38,965 nucleotides of DNA from Folioceros fuciformis (Eukaryota; Anthocerotophyta; Anthocerotopsida; Anthocerotales), in assembly GCA_049999805.1 (NCBI GenBank), contig JBNGIO010004078.1:1-38965 (forward strand), given 5' to 3'. Of the stretch, positions 29,594 through 38,965 are shown one piece after another. Numbering within the stretch: the stretch's first letter is position 1; each line of letters opens with the position of its first letter. Under the pieces are notes generated by a model, which saw nothing but the letters and a program-made list of their open reading frames with translations, was not told where the DNA came from and did no database searches. The translations under genes were made by a program, and so were the position numbers.

Positions 29594-30823
29594 ATGCCTT
29601 ACAAGTCTGAGAGGCAAGAGTTTTTGAGCGACCTTTCCAGATGGATTGCGTTCGCCTTTGTTGAGAACTCATCCTTCGAATCCTCATCCTCCGAATCGTC
29701 TAATGGAGATAAGGCTGTTGACCTTTTCTTTTTTTTCTTGTGCCTCTCGCTATTTGTCCACTCGAGAGCCCAAACATCGTCCTGTGCACTTCTTTCTCAA
29801 TTCTTTCACCATGATTGCTAACGAGGAATTTAGGCAACTATTTCGCACCTCCCATCGGGGCTTCGTGTCACTCTTCACAGTCCTTAAGGGTCATCCGGTT
29901 TTCAACAATGGGTCTCAGTGTTCCCAAGCAGCTCCGGCTTGGCAATTGGCTTTGACCCTATGTAGGTTGGGCGCTAATGGCAATGGAGCTAATGTCAGCA
30001 AGATGCAAGCCATATTTGGGGTTGGGGTAGGAACTGTTTGCCTATTTACCAAATGAGTGATAGAAGCTATACTTGCTCAATTTGATGGTTGGCTAGAGTG
30101 GCCTGTTGTAGGAAGACGTCGAGAGCTTGGACGTGTCATGCAAGAGGAAGGTTTCCTAGGCTGTGTGGGTTTTATAGACGGCACCACATTACCACTATCA
30201 CAAAAACCAGGTGTGGATGGCGAAGTGTAAATTGACCATAAAAGAAGGTATGCTACAATATGTGTTTCGAGGGCATGTTGTAACCCAAGACACGAGTACT
30301 AAGCTTGCACTACCTCTCTTTGCCAGGTATTTCATCAACATGCAAGCGGTTTGCGATGTTGACAAACAAATCACTGCCCTACATGTGGGTTGTTTTGGTC
30401 GGTGTGCAGACTCGTTTGTGTTCCACCGGGTGAAACTATACAAGGATTCGCAAACTCACTTTTCAGCAGGGGAGTACATACTTGCAGATTCTGCCTACGG
30501 TTTGTCTACCAACTGTATACCTGCATACAAGGCTCATGCTTCAAATGTGCTGGAAAATGCAGAATTCAATTTTTGCCTTGCCAAAAGTAGAGTTAAGAAT
30601 GAGCACTGCATAGGTATTTTGAAATGTCGTTGGGCCTCCCTTTTGAGAAATGAGGCAGCAGATAAGATGACCTCAGGATATGCGGGAGGTAGTCCGTAGG
30701 GTTGCAACATGTTGTGTTCTTCATAACATGTTAGCTTGCCTTGGTGATACATGGACAAACATGTTTCTGGTGAAGTTGTTGGGGCTAGTACCATTCACGC
30801 TAAGAGTTTTCGTATGTCTTTGA
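29594..30823 (+). mobile_element. PIF/Harbinger DNA transposon remnant
   Basis: The transposase-coding part of a PIF/Harbinger element is present; I could not find terminal inverted repeats or a 3-bp target duplication, so the true ends are unknown. The left part has a serine-rich N-terminal segment with a frame break at the T-rich tract near 29725-29737. The right part ends after a conserved CCVLHNMLACLGDTW-type tail. The AT-rich sequence on both sides may still belong to the element. Confidence 0.75.
29808..30823 (+). pseudogene. Harbinger-type (DDE_4 superfamily, HARBI1-like) transposase, broken
   Basis: Recognisable in order: EEFRQLFRTSHRGFVSLF, APAWQLALTLCRLG, VGVGTVCLF, the first catalytic Asp in GFIDGTTLPLSQKPGVDGE, the second in GEYILADSAYGLS, and the Glu in VKNEHCIGILKCRWASLL. 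A TGA (30055-30057) and a TAA (30229-30231, where the family has Tyr) interrupt the frame. Another frame change near 30690 leads into the C-terminal CCVLHN block. A 79-nt GT-AG intron fits exactly at 30248-30326 and rejoins KRR with YFINMQAVCDV. All three catalytic acids are present, but the stops make a full product impossible. Old, single copy in the window. Confidence 0.88.
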
Positions 30824-31378
30824 AGATGATTACTCTTCAAACAAATTACGAAAGTGGAATTCTTCCTTTGTCTCGTCGACCAGAAGCATGAAGATATTAT
30901 TTGCCACAACGTTTGCAAGCCTAATTTGGTTTTGTTGTCCTCAAGCACCTAGAAGGGAAGCTATATTTCTGCCAATCAAATGAACTTTAGCATATGGTCC
31001 AATTGCTCGCTGTCGTAGCCCTTTTCAACGTCCGTCTAAATGAGCAACAGTTTTTGTATCCTCAAATGCTCATTAGTCTCCTCCTTACGTTGTTGCCGTG
31101 CTCCTCTTTCCGATCTGCCCTCTATAGAAATATAAAATTAGGAATCAATTTTATATTAAATAGCCAGCCTTAGGTTTATTTATTAAATTAGGCGAAACGT
31201 TATAGTTATGAAATGGTATGTCGTTTCATACCGTCGTGACCGAACCCTAAGCGACGTTTTCACTCACGTGAACAGTCGTACCTCCACAGACCTCCACGAA
31301 CCTGCCTCAAGAGCAGCCTGGTCATGGCAATCGTAATTTTTCATTCTTTCCTCTACGCCTACCGATCAGCTTGCTTAA

Positions 31379-31394
31379 TGGTATTAGAGCATGG
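31379..31394 (+). other. Primer binding site of copia element 1
   Basis: tggtattagagcatgg is the usual plant copia PBS complementary to the 3' end of initiator tRNA-Met, with one C-to-T change (the standard form begins tggtatcagagc). It places the end of the 5' LTR at about 31375. Confidence 0.75.
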
Positions 31395-31575
31395 AGCCTA
31401 TCACGTCTCCTAATCCTTGCGCATTCTGCCATAGCAAAGATTGCATCAGAAATCTCTCTCATGAGAATTTTCGTAGCCTCATTGCTGCCCACAAACTTGC
31501 GCTTGTTAGATTTGGAGACATGGCAGAACATTTCTTGGCTGATGCCGTTTTTCACTACTACGCACGTTAGGCGTC

Positions 31576-33358
31576 ATGCCGAGAGGTAGAGGAAGGAAGT
31601 CGAACCCGCCTGTTGATCCATTTGCTGGGTATCCTGGTCAGACTGTAGAACAACAGAGTAGAAACCTCAATCGCTTCTTCTCCAAGGTCATAGCACCTGT
31701 TTGCATCCACGGCCAGAGCACTAGGCATGCGCAGCTAGCAATCAGACCTGTTCCCAATCACAGCCAGAACACCAGGTATGCTGCTGCGCAGCAAGCAATC
31801 AAACCTGTCCCTCTAAGGCACCTTAGAAGGCAAGTTAGTGAGATCATCAGCCAGGCACAGCGCATCTCGATCGCTAGCTACCGCGCACTCTTAGAGAGTC
31901 AGTTAGCAACCTGCAGCCAGTGCACAAATGCTAGCAATTCCTCCCACGCAACCAGCGATTAGACCCTTGCACAGGTTTGCGATCTCATAAACGCACAAAA
32001 TTGCAAAACACAAGCAAGGATTGCGGACTTCATCGATAGGCAGACCACTTCGAACATCAGCATCGTGGCTCTCACGAGACAAGTGGAGGTGCTTGCGCAC
32101 GGCGTCGCCGCATTGCATACAGCCATGGAAAAATCTCTTGACCCAAGATCAGGCAATCCCTGGGCCAGAAAGGCGTGCTAGGTGCGGCTGATGTCAAACA
32201 GCGGACGGGGAGGAAGAAACCCTCATCCCCGTGGCCGCCACCTCATAAACGCATCGGCCTCCGCGTTGGTTCAATCCTTTGGAAAATCCAAACCTTGCTG
32301 TCACACCTCCTGAAGATCTCGTGTCCGCACTTGATCCTGCATCACAACTTGAGCACGAAGCCCCTTCTGAGTCTATTTTAGATGCACAATTAGCTCAAGC
32401 AGCTGCAGCAGCCCAGGCTTCACGGTCAGCACGTTTTGCTCAATCTACCCTTGCTTCTCAAATCCTACAAGCCGTCTTAACATCCCAAGTAGTTCACTCC
32501 ATGGCCAATCCAAACCCTATTGGCACAGTCAACAACACCACCATCAACAATTTGAAGATTGACTTCAAGGAGAGAGACAGATTCTCTGGATCCCAGTTTG
32601 ACGTGTGGGCCATGCGAGTCAAGACCATTCTTCGAGAGAATGGTTTGTGGGATGTTGTGACGGGTACCACCCCGAAGCTTGCAGCGACTACACCAGTAGC
32701 TGATCAGGAGGCGTGGGACATGAAGGACCTGCGTGCATTGGTAGTAATCTAGGCAGCCCTGGACGGGTCAATGATGCACTACACGCAGGACGTGGAAACC
32801 ACAAAAGCAACTTGGGATGCTCTCACTCAATCCTACTAGGTGGCGAATGAAGCAGCCAACCTGACGGCCACACGACAATTTTAAAATTGCAAGATGTGGG
32901 AATCTGACCCAATTGAGCAACATGTGAGCAGGTTCCGAACACTATGTTCAAAGCTCACATCAAGTGGAGCTCCCACAACGGAAATGCAATCAGCCCTGCT
33001 TCTTTCCCTGCCTGACAGCTACCGGACCTTCGTGAGCAACCACAGCATGAGGCTTCACCAGATAGCTCAGGCCACACCTGCAGGACAAGTACTAGCTGTG
33101 TCCCTTGCAAATCTAATCGAAGCTCTTCTTGAGGAAGAGTCCTCCAGACAAGCAAACTGAAGTGGACCCTCCCACAGAGGAGATGCCTCAAACAGAGTAC
33201 TCTACACAAACAAGGATACTTGACGGCCTCCACCTCGTCAAACCTGGCAAAGGGACAGCAACGGAAGTAAGAAGCCTGCAGCTAGCATGGGAACGAAGAA
33301 GAAAGGACTGTGCAATTGGTGTTTGATACCTGGACACTGGGAGGCAGACTATTGGAAG
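31576..33358 (+). pseudogene. Copia 1 gag, broken
   Basis: The clear gag core starts at 32279: NLKIDFKERDRFSGSQFDVWAM, then ENGLWDVVTG (a UBN2/retrotrans_gag-type fold). In-frame stops follow near 32751, 32838 and 32881, and the frame resumes with WESDPIEQHVSRFRTLCSKL and LLLSLPDSYRTF to 33160. A CCHC knuckle lies at 33311-33352 in another frame; its last Cys is Tyr (CNWC...H...Y). The open frame 31576-31962, continuing past a TAG to 32179, is basic at its start (MPRGRGRKSNPP) and may be the gag leader; that part is unsure. Confidence 0.75.
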
Positions 33359-33443
33359 AAGAAGGCGGGTGAACCTCGTCGTGTAGCACCTCCAAAATCA
33401 AATGTGGCTCATCCCAAGGTGAACACATTAGCTAGTTGTCTAC

Positions 33444-36271
33444 ATGGTAGCAACTCCTCAATACAGGCATTCCTGGTACTTAGACTCTGGAGCTTCCTCA
33501 CATGTCTGTCATACTTTCAAAGCTTTTTCAGAGTATAGGAAGATGCCACGAGGTCAAGTCGTGTTGCTTGGAGATGACCGTGGACTCCCCATAGCTAGCA
33601 TAGGCAACGTCCCTGTACAACTCATGAATGGCACCACAATAGATCTTATTGATGTTTTACACGTCTCAGCAATGGTTAAGAACCTAGTGTCTGTACATTT
33701 GCTAGACACCCACCAGCACATGCTGCACATCATGTTTGCAGGAGAGGAGTGTAAGGTGCTAGACCCCTCATTAAAGGACAAGGTCGTCATTCGAGGCACA
33801 CCTGTCTATAACCTATACAAATTAGACATCATATACAATTTAGGTGTTCAAGCTGGAACACATATAGCTAATCTAAGTCACGAGAAGCTAGCTGAGAGAG
33901 AGACCCTGTTGTGGCACTACCGGCTTGGATATGCCAACTTTGACAAGCTGAAGTCTATGATAGCCAACAACACTCTCTACAGGGAAAAATTCATGATGAG
34001 GTTTGCGAACAAACAGTTCTGCGAAGCCTGCGTGTTTGGGAAGCAGCATCGCCAACCCTACACTGACAAGAACCCAACAAGGGCCACACAGCTGTTAGAG
34101 TTCGTGCATACTGACATTTATGGCCCCATGTCAACAACAACCTTTGGGGGAGCCAAATACATGCTGTTGTTCATAGATGATTGGAGTAGATACACAATGA
34201 TCTACCTAATCAAGCAGAATAGTGATGCTCTAGGGTGCTTCCAGGACTACGTTACCTTTGCTCAAAGGCAGATTGGTCAGCTTCTGAAGACATTGCGGAG
34301 TGACAATGGTGGGAAATTTTGCTCAAATGCCTTCAATGACTACTGCAGCAGTCTCGAGATTGCCAAGCAGCTGACCACACCCTACACTTCGGCACAAAAC
34401 CCAATTGCAGGGCTCAGCAAGAGGCATGTTCAAGTGTCCGCTAAATCAACAATGAAGGTGGCAGGCTTGTCCAGAGGGTAATAGGGAGAGGCTGCAGCAA
34501 CAGCAGTGTACCTTTGAAACCGCCTACCCACAAAGGCCTTCACAGGAGCTACACCTTTCGAGCGATGGACATCACACAAGCCTCGAATCTCACATCTTCG
34601 AATATTTGGTGCACCTACGTATGCGCACTTATCCAAAGACCAGAGGGTGAAGCTAGATTACAAGGCTCGTAAGTACGTCTTCGTGGGGTATACAAAAGGC
34701 ATAAAAGGGTACAAACTCTTTGACCCCATCACTCGCACTACAATCCACTGCCGTAGTGTTACCTTTCACGAGCAGCTTTTGCTAGCCCCACCTGAGCTTA
34801 TTCCAGTAGACACAACGTCCTCTAGCTACACAGCACCCAAACCACTAGATGAGTTCGAACAGGGCACCTTCCAGTCCCTTAGCTTGCCACCTGCACCTCC
34901 TGCTGTTGATCCAGAGGAGGAACCAAGCTCATTCTTGTCTAACGATGAGGAAGAAGCCCTAGAAGCTGAAGAACCTGAACTAGAAGAGCAGGAACTTGAA
35001 CAGGAGGTCCCTACACAAAGCCAACACCCACCTGAGCCTTCAGCTCCACAGCTTCGAAGGAGCACGAGGAGACACAGCTCCTCTCCATCTGAGTGGGTAA
35101 ATCCACCATTGACTGCTTCCTCTTTCTTGGTGCAAGAGGATGTTGATCCAGAAGAGTTGGGTCAGCCACTCTCCTACAAGGAAGCTATTAGATCGCCCAA
35201 AGCAGCAAAGTGGATTGAGGGCATCAATTCCAAGTACAAGTCCCTAGTAGACAATGGAACATGGAAGCTTGTGGACTTACCAGTAGGCAGAAAATCGGTC
35301 ACATGCAAATGGGTCTTCAAGAAGAAGCTAAACGCTGATGGAAGTGTCTCCCATTACAAAGCAAGACTGGTTGCTAGAGGGTATAGCCAAGTGGAAGGCT
35401 TGGACTACAGCGAAACATTCTCTCCATTGGTATGTTCCACATTCGTACGCTCCTTGTTTGCTATAGCAGCACAACATGATTATGCAATGGAGCATATGGA
35501 TGTGAAGACTGCTTTTCTCAATGGTACCTTGGAGGAGGCCATCTACATGCGCCAACCAGAGGGCTTCAAGGACCCTAAACACCCAAACAAAGTGTGTAAG
35601 CTCATCAAAACTAGATATGGGCTTAAGCAATCACCTCGGGCATGGTACAATAGAAAAGATACTTATCTAAGAAAGTCAGGATTCGTGCAAAGTGAGGCTG
35701 ATTCCAATGTGTACCTGCTGCGAGAGCAAGAGGGTGTAGTGTTTCTTGCCCTCTATGTGGATGATGCAATGTTGATTGCTAGCAGTCCCAAGCTTATGTC
35801 AAAGGTCAAGGAAATACTTACCTCAGAAATTTTCAATGACTGACCTAGGCAAGCTCACATGGTTCTTGGGCATTCAAATAGTCCAGGACGTGAATACACA
35901 CACTGTGGCAATCCATCAAGCACAATATATTAGTCACATTCTAGCTAGATTTAGAATGGTTGACTGCAAACCTGCACCAACACCAATGGCTACAAGGGAG
36001 AAACTTAGCTTAGAGCTATCTCCAAAAACAGAGGAAGAAAGGATGCAAATGGACAAAGTCCCATATAGATCAATTGTTTGCACTTTAATCTACTGTAGAA
36101 ATTGGACCCAGCCAGACTTGTCACATGCAGTGGGAGTTACTGCTAAATTCTTAACATGCTATGGAGCACCCCACTGGATAGCTGTGCAGCGGATTATGCG
36201 GTATCTAAAGGGTACCCCCAGACTTGGACTAATCTATAAGAAGAGGCCAGAAGCACCCACACTTGAAGGAT
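33444..36271 (+). pseudogene. Copia 1 pol: protease, integrase, reverse transcriptase, partial RNase H
   Basis: The protease shows WYLDSGASSHVC with the active Asp at 33483. The pre-integrase zinc site is worn (LWHYRLGYANF, second His now Tyr; CEACVFGKQH kept). The integrase has its first Asp in VHTDIYG (34113) and second in RSDNGGKF (34302). The third position, 35 residues on, is Gly (34410) instead of Glu. A frame break follows at about 34482-34640. The RT reads WKLVDLPVGRKSVTCKWVFK, MDVKTAFLNG, MRQPEGF, YGLKQSPRAWY and ALYVDDAML (YVDD at 35754). A further frame change near 35820 leads to SMTDLGKLTWFLGIQI and then YLKGTPRLGLIYKK. The RNase H is cut off at 36271 after its first residues. Confidence 0.88.
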
Positions 36272-36284
36272 CGCTAGAGGAGCA

Positions 36285-36554
36285 TGGTGAAGGAGAGGAG
36301 AGGAGGAGGCAAGAAGGAGAGGAGAAAGAGAGGTCACACTCTCACAATAGAGTCTCAATAGCAAGGGAGCTCAAGGAGGTATTTATACCCTCTAGAAGAG
36401 CTCCCTAGGAAACTTCACAAGAAGCGCACATGAAGTTGCGCAAGAAGCTTCCTACATATTAGCTTAAGCTAATCTAAACTAATGATACTTAACTAAACAC
36501 TAATCTAAGACTAAACACATTAGTATAAGCACATTGGGCTTTATTAACCCTACA
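36285..36554 (-). repeat. 3' LTR of copia element 2
   Basis: On the - strand the LTR begins TGTAGGGTTAATAAAGCCC directly after a polypurine tract and runs about 270 bp to a CA near 36285. It contains a TATA box (GGTATAAATACC) followed by a pyrimidine-rich stretch. The right end (+ coordinates) is well placed by the PPT; the left end is an estimate. Confidence 0.65.
36381..36387 (-). promoter_or_regulatory. LTR TATA box
   Basis: TATAAAT on the - strand within the copia 2 LTR, in the palindromic setting ggTATAAATAcc. It fits the LTR promoter position upstream of the R region. Confidence 0.6.
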
Positions 36555-36555
36555 A

Positions 36556-36565
36556 CCTCCCACTT
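36556..36565 (-). other. Polypurine tract of copia element 2
   Basis: aagtgggagg on the - strand, directly before the LTR start and 31 bp after the stop of the RNase H frame. This is the standard plus-strand priming site of LTR retroelements. Confidence 0.75.
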
Positions 36566-36596
36566 AAAGGCCAATTTACCTTCATAGGAGAGTGGT

Positions 36597-38770
36597 CTAC
36601 CTCATGCCCATGAGTGTCCGAGCTTGTGCGAATTGCTCCGTAGAGAGTCCCTTGGTAAGAACATCTGCAGGGTTCTGACTAGTGTGAACTTTGACAAGTT
36701 GTACCCTCTTATCTTCCAACACCTCTCGAATGAAGTGATACTTCACTTCCACATGTTTGGGTTTTGCATGAAACACTGGATTCTTCGCATGAAACACTGG
36801 ATTCTTCGTCAACTGGATAGCACTCTGGCTATCACAATGCAACACTAGCAGCTCAACCTTGATCCCCAAATCTCCCACTAAACGAGCAAGCCACATGGCT
36901 TCCTTGCAAGCCTCAGTCGCTGCAACATACTCGGCCTCTATGGTAGATAGTGTTATGCACGATTGCAAACGAGATCGCCATGAGACTGCCCCTCCTGTGC
37001 ACATGAAGACATAACCTGATGTGGACCTTCATTTGTCCATATCCCCTGCATAATCAGCATCCGTATATCCCATGACAGATGCATCTTCACTACCAAAACA
37101 TAAGCACAAAGCTTTCGTACCATTCATGTACCTCGTAACTCCTTTCACTGCCTCCCAATGCTTCCTGCCAGGGTTTGACATTAACATGCTAACTACTCCC
37201 ACTGCAAAGGCAATGTCAAGACATGTAGAAATCATTGCATACATCAAACTCCCTACAGCTGATGAGTATGGAACCTTCTCCATTTCAGCTTTGTCCTCCG
37301 CAGAACTTGGGCAATCTTTGCTCGACAGTTTCACATATGAAGGCAACGGAGTACTCAATACCTTCCCCTTCTCCATATTGAAACGTTGAAGCACCTTGTT
37401 AATGTATTCAGTCTCAGACAAGTAAAGGAAACGCTTCTGTCTGTCTCGACGAATACACATGCCAAGAATATGGCTTGCCTCTCCCAAGTCTATCATGCTA
37501 AAGTGAGCATTCAGCTTTGACTTCAAAGCTGAAATTTCATCGCTGTTAGTCCTAGCAATTAGCATATCATCCACATAGAGGACCAGAATGAGCAAGCTTC
37601 CATCCTTAGCTTGCTTCGTATAGAGGCAATGATCCTCATCGCTACGTTTGTAGTCTTGAGAAAGCATAAATGAGTGGAACTTGAAATACCACTCCCTAGG
37701 TGCCTGCTTCAAACCATAAAGGCTCTTCTTTAACCTGCACACCAAACTCTCTTTGCCCTTCTCAATGAAACCCTCTGGTTGCTGCATGTATACCTCTTCT
37801 TGGAGATCACCATGCAGAAATGCTGACTTCACATCCATCTGGATAAGTTCCATGTCGTGCCTCGCAACCAGACCAAGAACACATCGCAATGTGGTCATTT
37901 TCACAACTAGTCAGAAAGTCTCATCAAAGTCAATACCTTGCTGTTGCTTAAAACCCTTAGCAACCAATCGTGCCTTGTACTTGGGTTTGCCATAATGGGG
38001 TATGTCCTTCATCTTATACACCCATTTGCATGGCAACGCCTTCTTGCCCCAGGCAACCGAACCAACTCCCAAGTTTGGTTCTTATGGAGTGAATCCATCT
38101 GCGATTACATCGCCTTCTCCCACTTGTCCTTGTCAGTCACTGACATGGCCTCTTGGTAACAAGAGGGTTCCCCACAATCCGTCAGCATGACATAATCAAG
38201 AGATGCAACATACCTGTCAGGAGGACGTGAAATCCTTCTTGACCTACGAAGCACTGGCGCCTCGATCGGAGCTGGTTGCAGTCTCTCCTCTTTTACAAGG
38301 GGAGGAACTTGTTCCTGCACATCACGATGTTCAACCTACGCAGGACGGTCAAATCCATCTTCTTGAAAAACCACCCGTCGCACCTCCATAGTTGGAGTAG
38401 GCTTCTTGTGCATCTTGGTCTCATTGAAGAACACGTCATTGCTGCGAACCATCCTCTTGGCCTCCGGATCCCATAGACGGTATCCCATCTCACCAGATTC
38501 ACCATAGCCAAGAAAAATACATTTTCTTGACTTAGGAGCCAATTTGTCCCGAAACTCCTTTGGAACATGATAGTATGCCTTGCAGCCAAACACTCGTAGA
38601 TGCTTGTATGACGGCTTCTTTCCAGACCACATCTCCTCTGGAACCTGCTCATCCACAGCCCTATTAGGAGATCTGTTAATAAGATGCATCGCAGTAACCA
38701 CTGTTTTTGCCCAAAATCCGTTAGGCAATCCAGAGTTTGACAACAAACTACGCATCCTCTTGTGGAGGCA
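36597..38770 (-). pseudogene. Copia 2 pol: integrase C-terminus, reverse transcriptase, RNase H
   Basis: The integrase tail reads SNSGLPNGFWAKTVVTAMHLINRSP and HLRVFGCKAYYHVP; an IRRSRRISRPPDRY-type linker follows. The RT starts in the 38.0-38.1 kb region and continues MTTLRCVLGLVARHDMELIQMDVKSAFLHG, QQPEGF, YGLKQAPREWY and LYVDDMLIA (YVDD at 37566-37577). A stop lies just upstream of the 37904 segment (TGA in FDETF-x-LVVK) and another at 37029-37031, inside the RNase H start (YTDADYAGDMDK, then RSTSGYVF). RNase H goes on with LSTIEAEYVAATEA, LHCDSQSAIQL and NPADVLTKGL to the stop at 36597. A seven-residue unit, NPVFHAK, is doubled. Confidence 0.85.
36767..36808 (-). repeat. 21-bp tandem duplication inside copia 2 RNase H
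   Basis: Two perfect copies (36767-36787 and 36788-36808) encode NPVFHAK twice in frame. The family normally has one copy between the Asp-containing DSQSA motif and the KHVEVKYHFIRE segment. Confidence 0.92.
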
Positions 38771-38965
38771 AAACCCCGGGCACTGATTGCCGACGGGTCC
38801 CACCTTTAGTGGCCACACTTATCCCACTGTCGTTGAGACATTGGGTTTCGTTCCCACGAAGGAGCGATGGGGTTCCTTGCTGCTGTGGATGGAGGGTCGG
38901 ACTTGATCGACTCGATGACGGATTCGAGGGCTCCCCTCCAGCTCCGATCAGGCGTAGGACAGGCC
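38771..38965 (-). other. Unrecognised sequence flanking copia 2
   Basis: Beyond the point where integrase homology ends, the - strand has an open frame (with SWRGALESVIESIKSDPP and NPIAPSWERN) that is not copia-like. It may be an exon, another element or part of an element-borne capture. The window ends before this can be judged. Confidence 0.3.

Larger units (their letters stand above)
31379..36271 (+). mobile_element. Ty1/copia retrotransposon 1, decayed and 3'-interrupted
   Basis: From primer binding site to a break inside RNase H, the order is that of a copia element: PBS, gag, zinc knuckle, aspartic protease, integrase, reverse transcriptase. The 5' LTR should lie just left of the PBS, but I cannot fix its start. 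The 3' half of RNase H and the 3' LTR are missing in this window because another LTR begins at the break. Many stops and frame changes mark it as dead. Confidence 0.88.
36285..38770 (-). mobile_element. Ty1/copia retrotransposon 2 (- strand), 5'-truncated
   Basis: Reading down the - strand: the C-terminal part of integrase, linker, RT, RNase H, PPT and 3' LTR. The gag, protease and integrase core are absent, because the homology stops near 38770 next to unrecognised sequence inside the window. The LTR end abuts the broken RNase H of copia 1, so element 2 probably inserted into element 1. It is less decayed than element 1. Confidence 0.82.

Noticed and set aside
30721-31555. Two - strand frames to the right of the Harbinger transposase that might be its Myb/SANT-type partner gene
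   Set aside because: The position would fit, but the frames are short and interrupted and I could not see a convincing Myb/SANT tryptophan pattern; the right one also overlaps the copia PBS.
1-38965. tRNA, rRNA or CRISPR features
   Set aside because: No cloverleaf with a proper B-box, no rRNA segment and no short spaced repeats were seen on reading; a covariance-model scan would settle the small RNAs.

Overview
The window looks like nuclear DNA of a land plant, most likely a seed-free one (lycophyte, fern or bryophyte). The signs are spliced genes with ordinary GT-AG introns, large intronless PLS-class pentatricopeptide-repeat (PPR) genes, a plant-type organellar 5'-3' exonuclease relic, Ty1/copia retroelements with plant-type primer and polypurine sites, and a PIF/Harbinger relic. 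The exact species is not decided by the sequence. One run of 100 N (18389-18488) is an assembly gap.

Layout. 0.47-1.54 kb: a four-exon gene on the + strand for a short UBTD-type ubiquitin-related protein with an N-terminal MGC acylation signal. 1.5-3.6 kb: no recognisable gene. 3.6-17.1 kb: a cluster of four intronless, closely related PLS-class PPR genes. Three (A, B, C) lie head-to-tail on the - strand; the fourth (D) diverges from C on the + strand. They share an N-terminal block and the E1/E2 tail but carry 7, 6, 10 and 4 S motifs. A, B and C stop at the end of E2; D runs on into a DYW deaminase relic without its zinc and catalytic residues. 17.3-19.4 kb: a frameshifted exonuclease pseudogene, the N gap, and a decayed fifth PPR copy. 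20.4-24.3 kb: a twelve-exon + strand gene for a conserved plant protein, probably plastid-targeted, with a transit-like N-terminus, a PPR-like helical pair, a CxxC...CxxC zinc ribbon, a hydrophobic segment and a coiled-coil tail. 25.3-26.4 kb: a single-exon - strand gene with a CxxH...CxxC motif, similar in style to OCTOPUS/DUF740 proteins. 26.4-29.5 kb: GC-rich, no convincing gene.

29.6-38.8 kb is transposon territory: a dead PIF/Harbinger transposase with two stops and a 79-nt intron; a decayed + strand copia element (PBS, gag, protease, integrase, RT) broken inside its RNase H; and, at that break, the LTR end of a second copia element on the - strand, which runs to about 38.77 kb before meeting unrecognised sequence.

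The four PPR genes probably act in organelle RNA processing or editing. Having no intact deaminase of their own, they would need one in trans if they are editing factors. The rest of the window is unlinked housekeeping genes and repeats.
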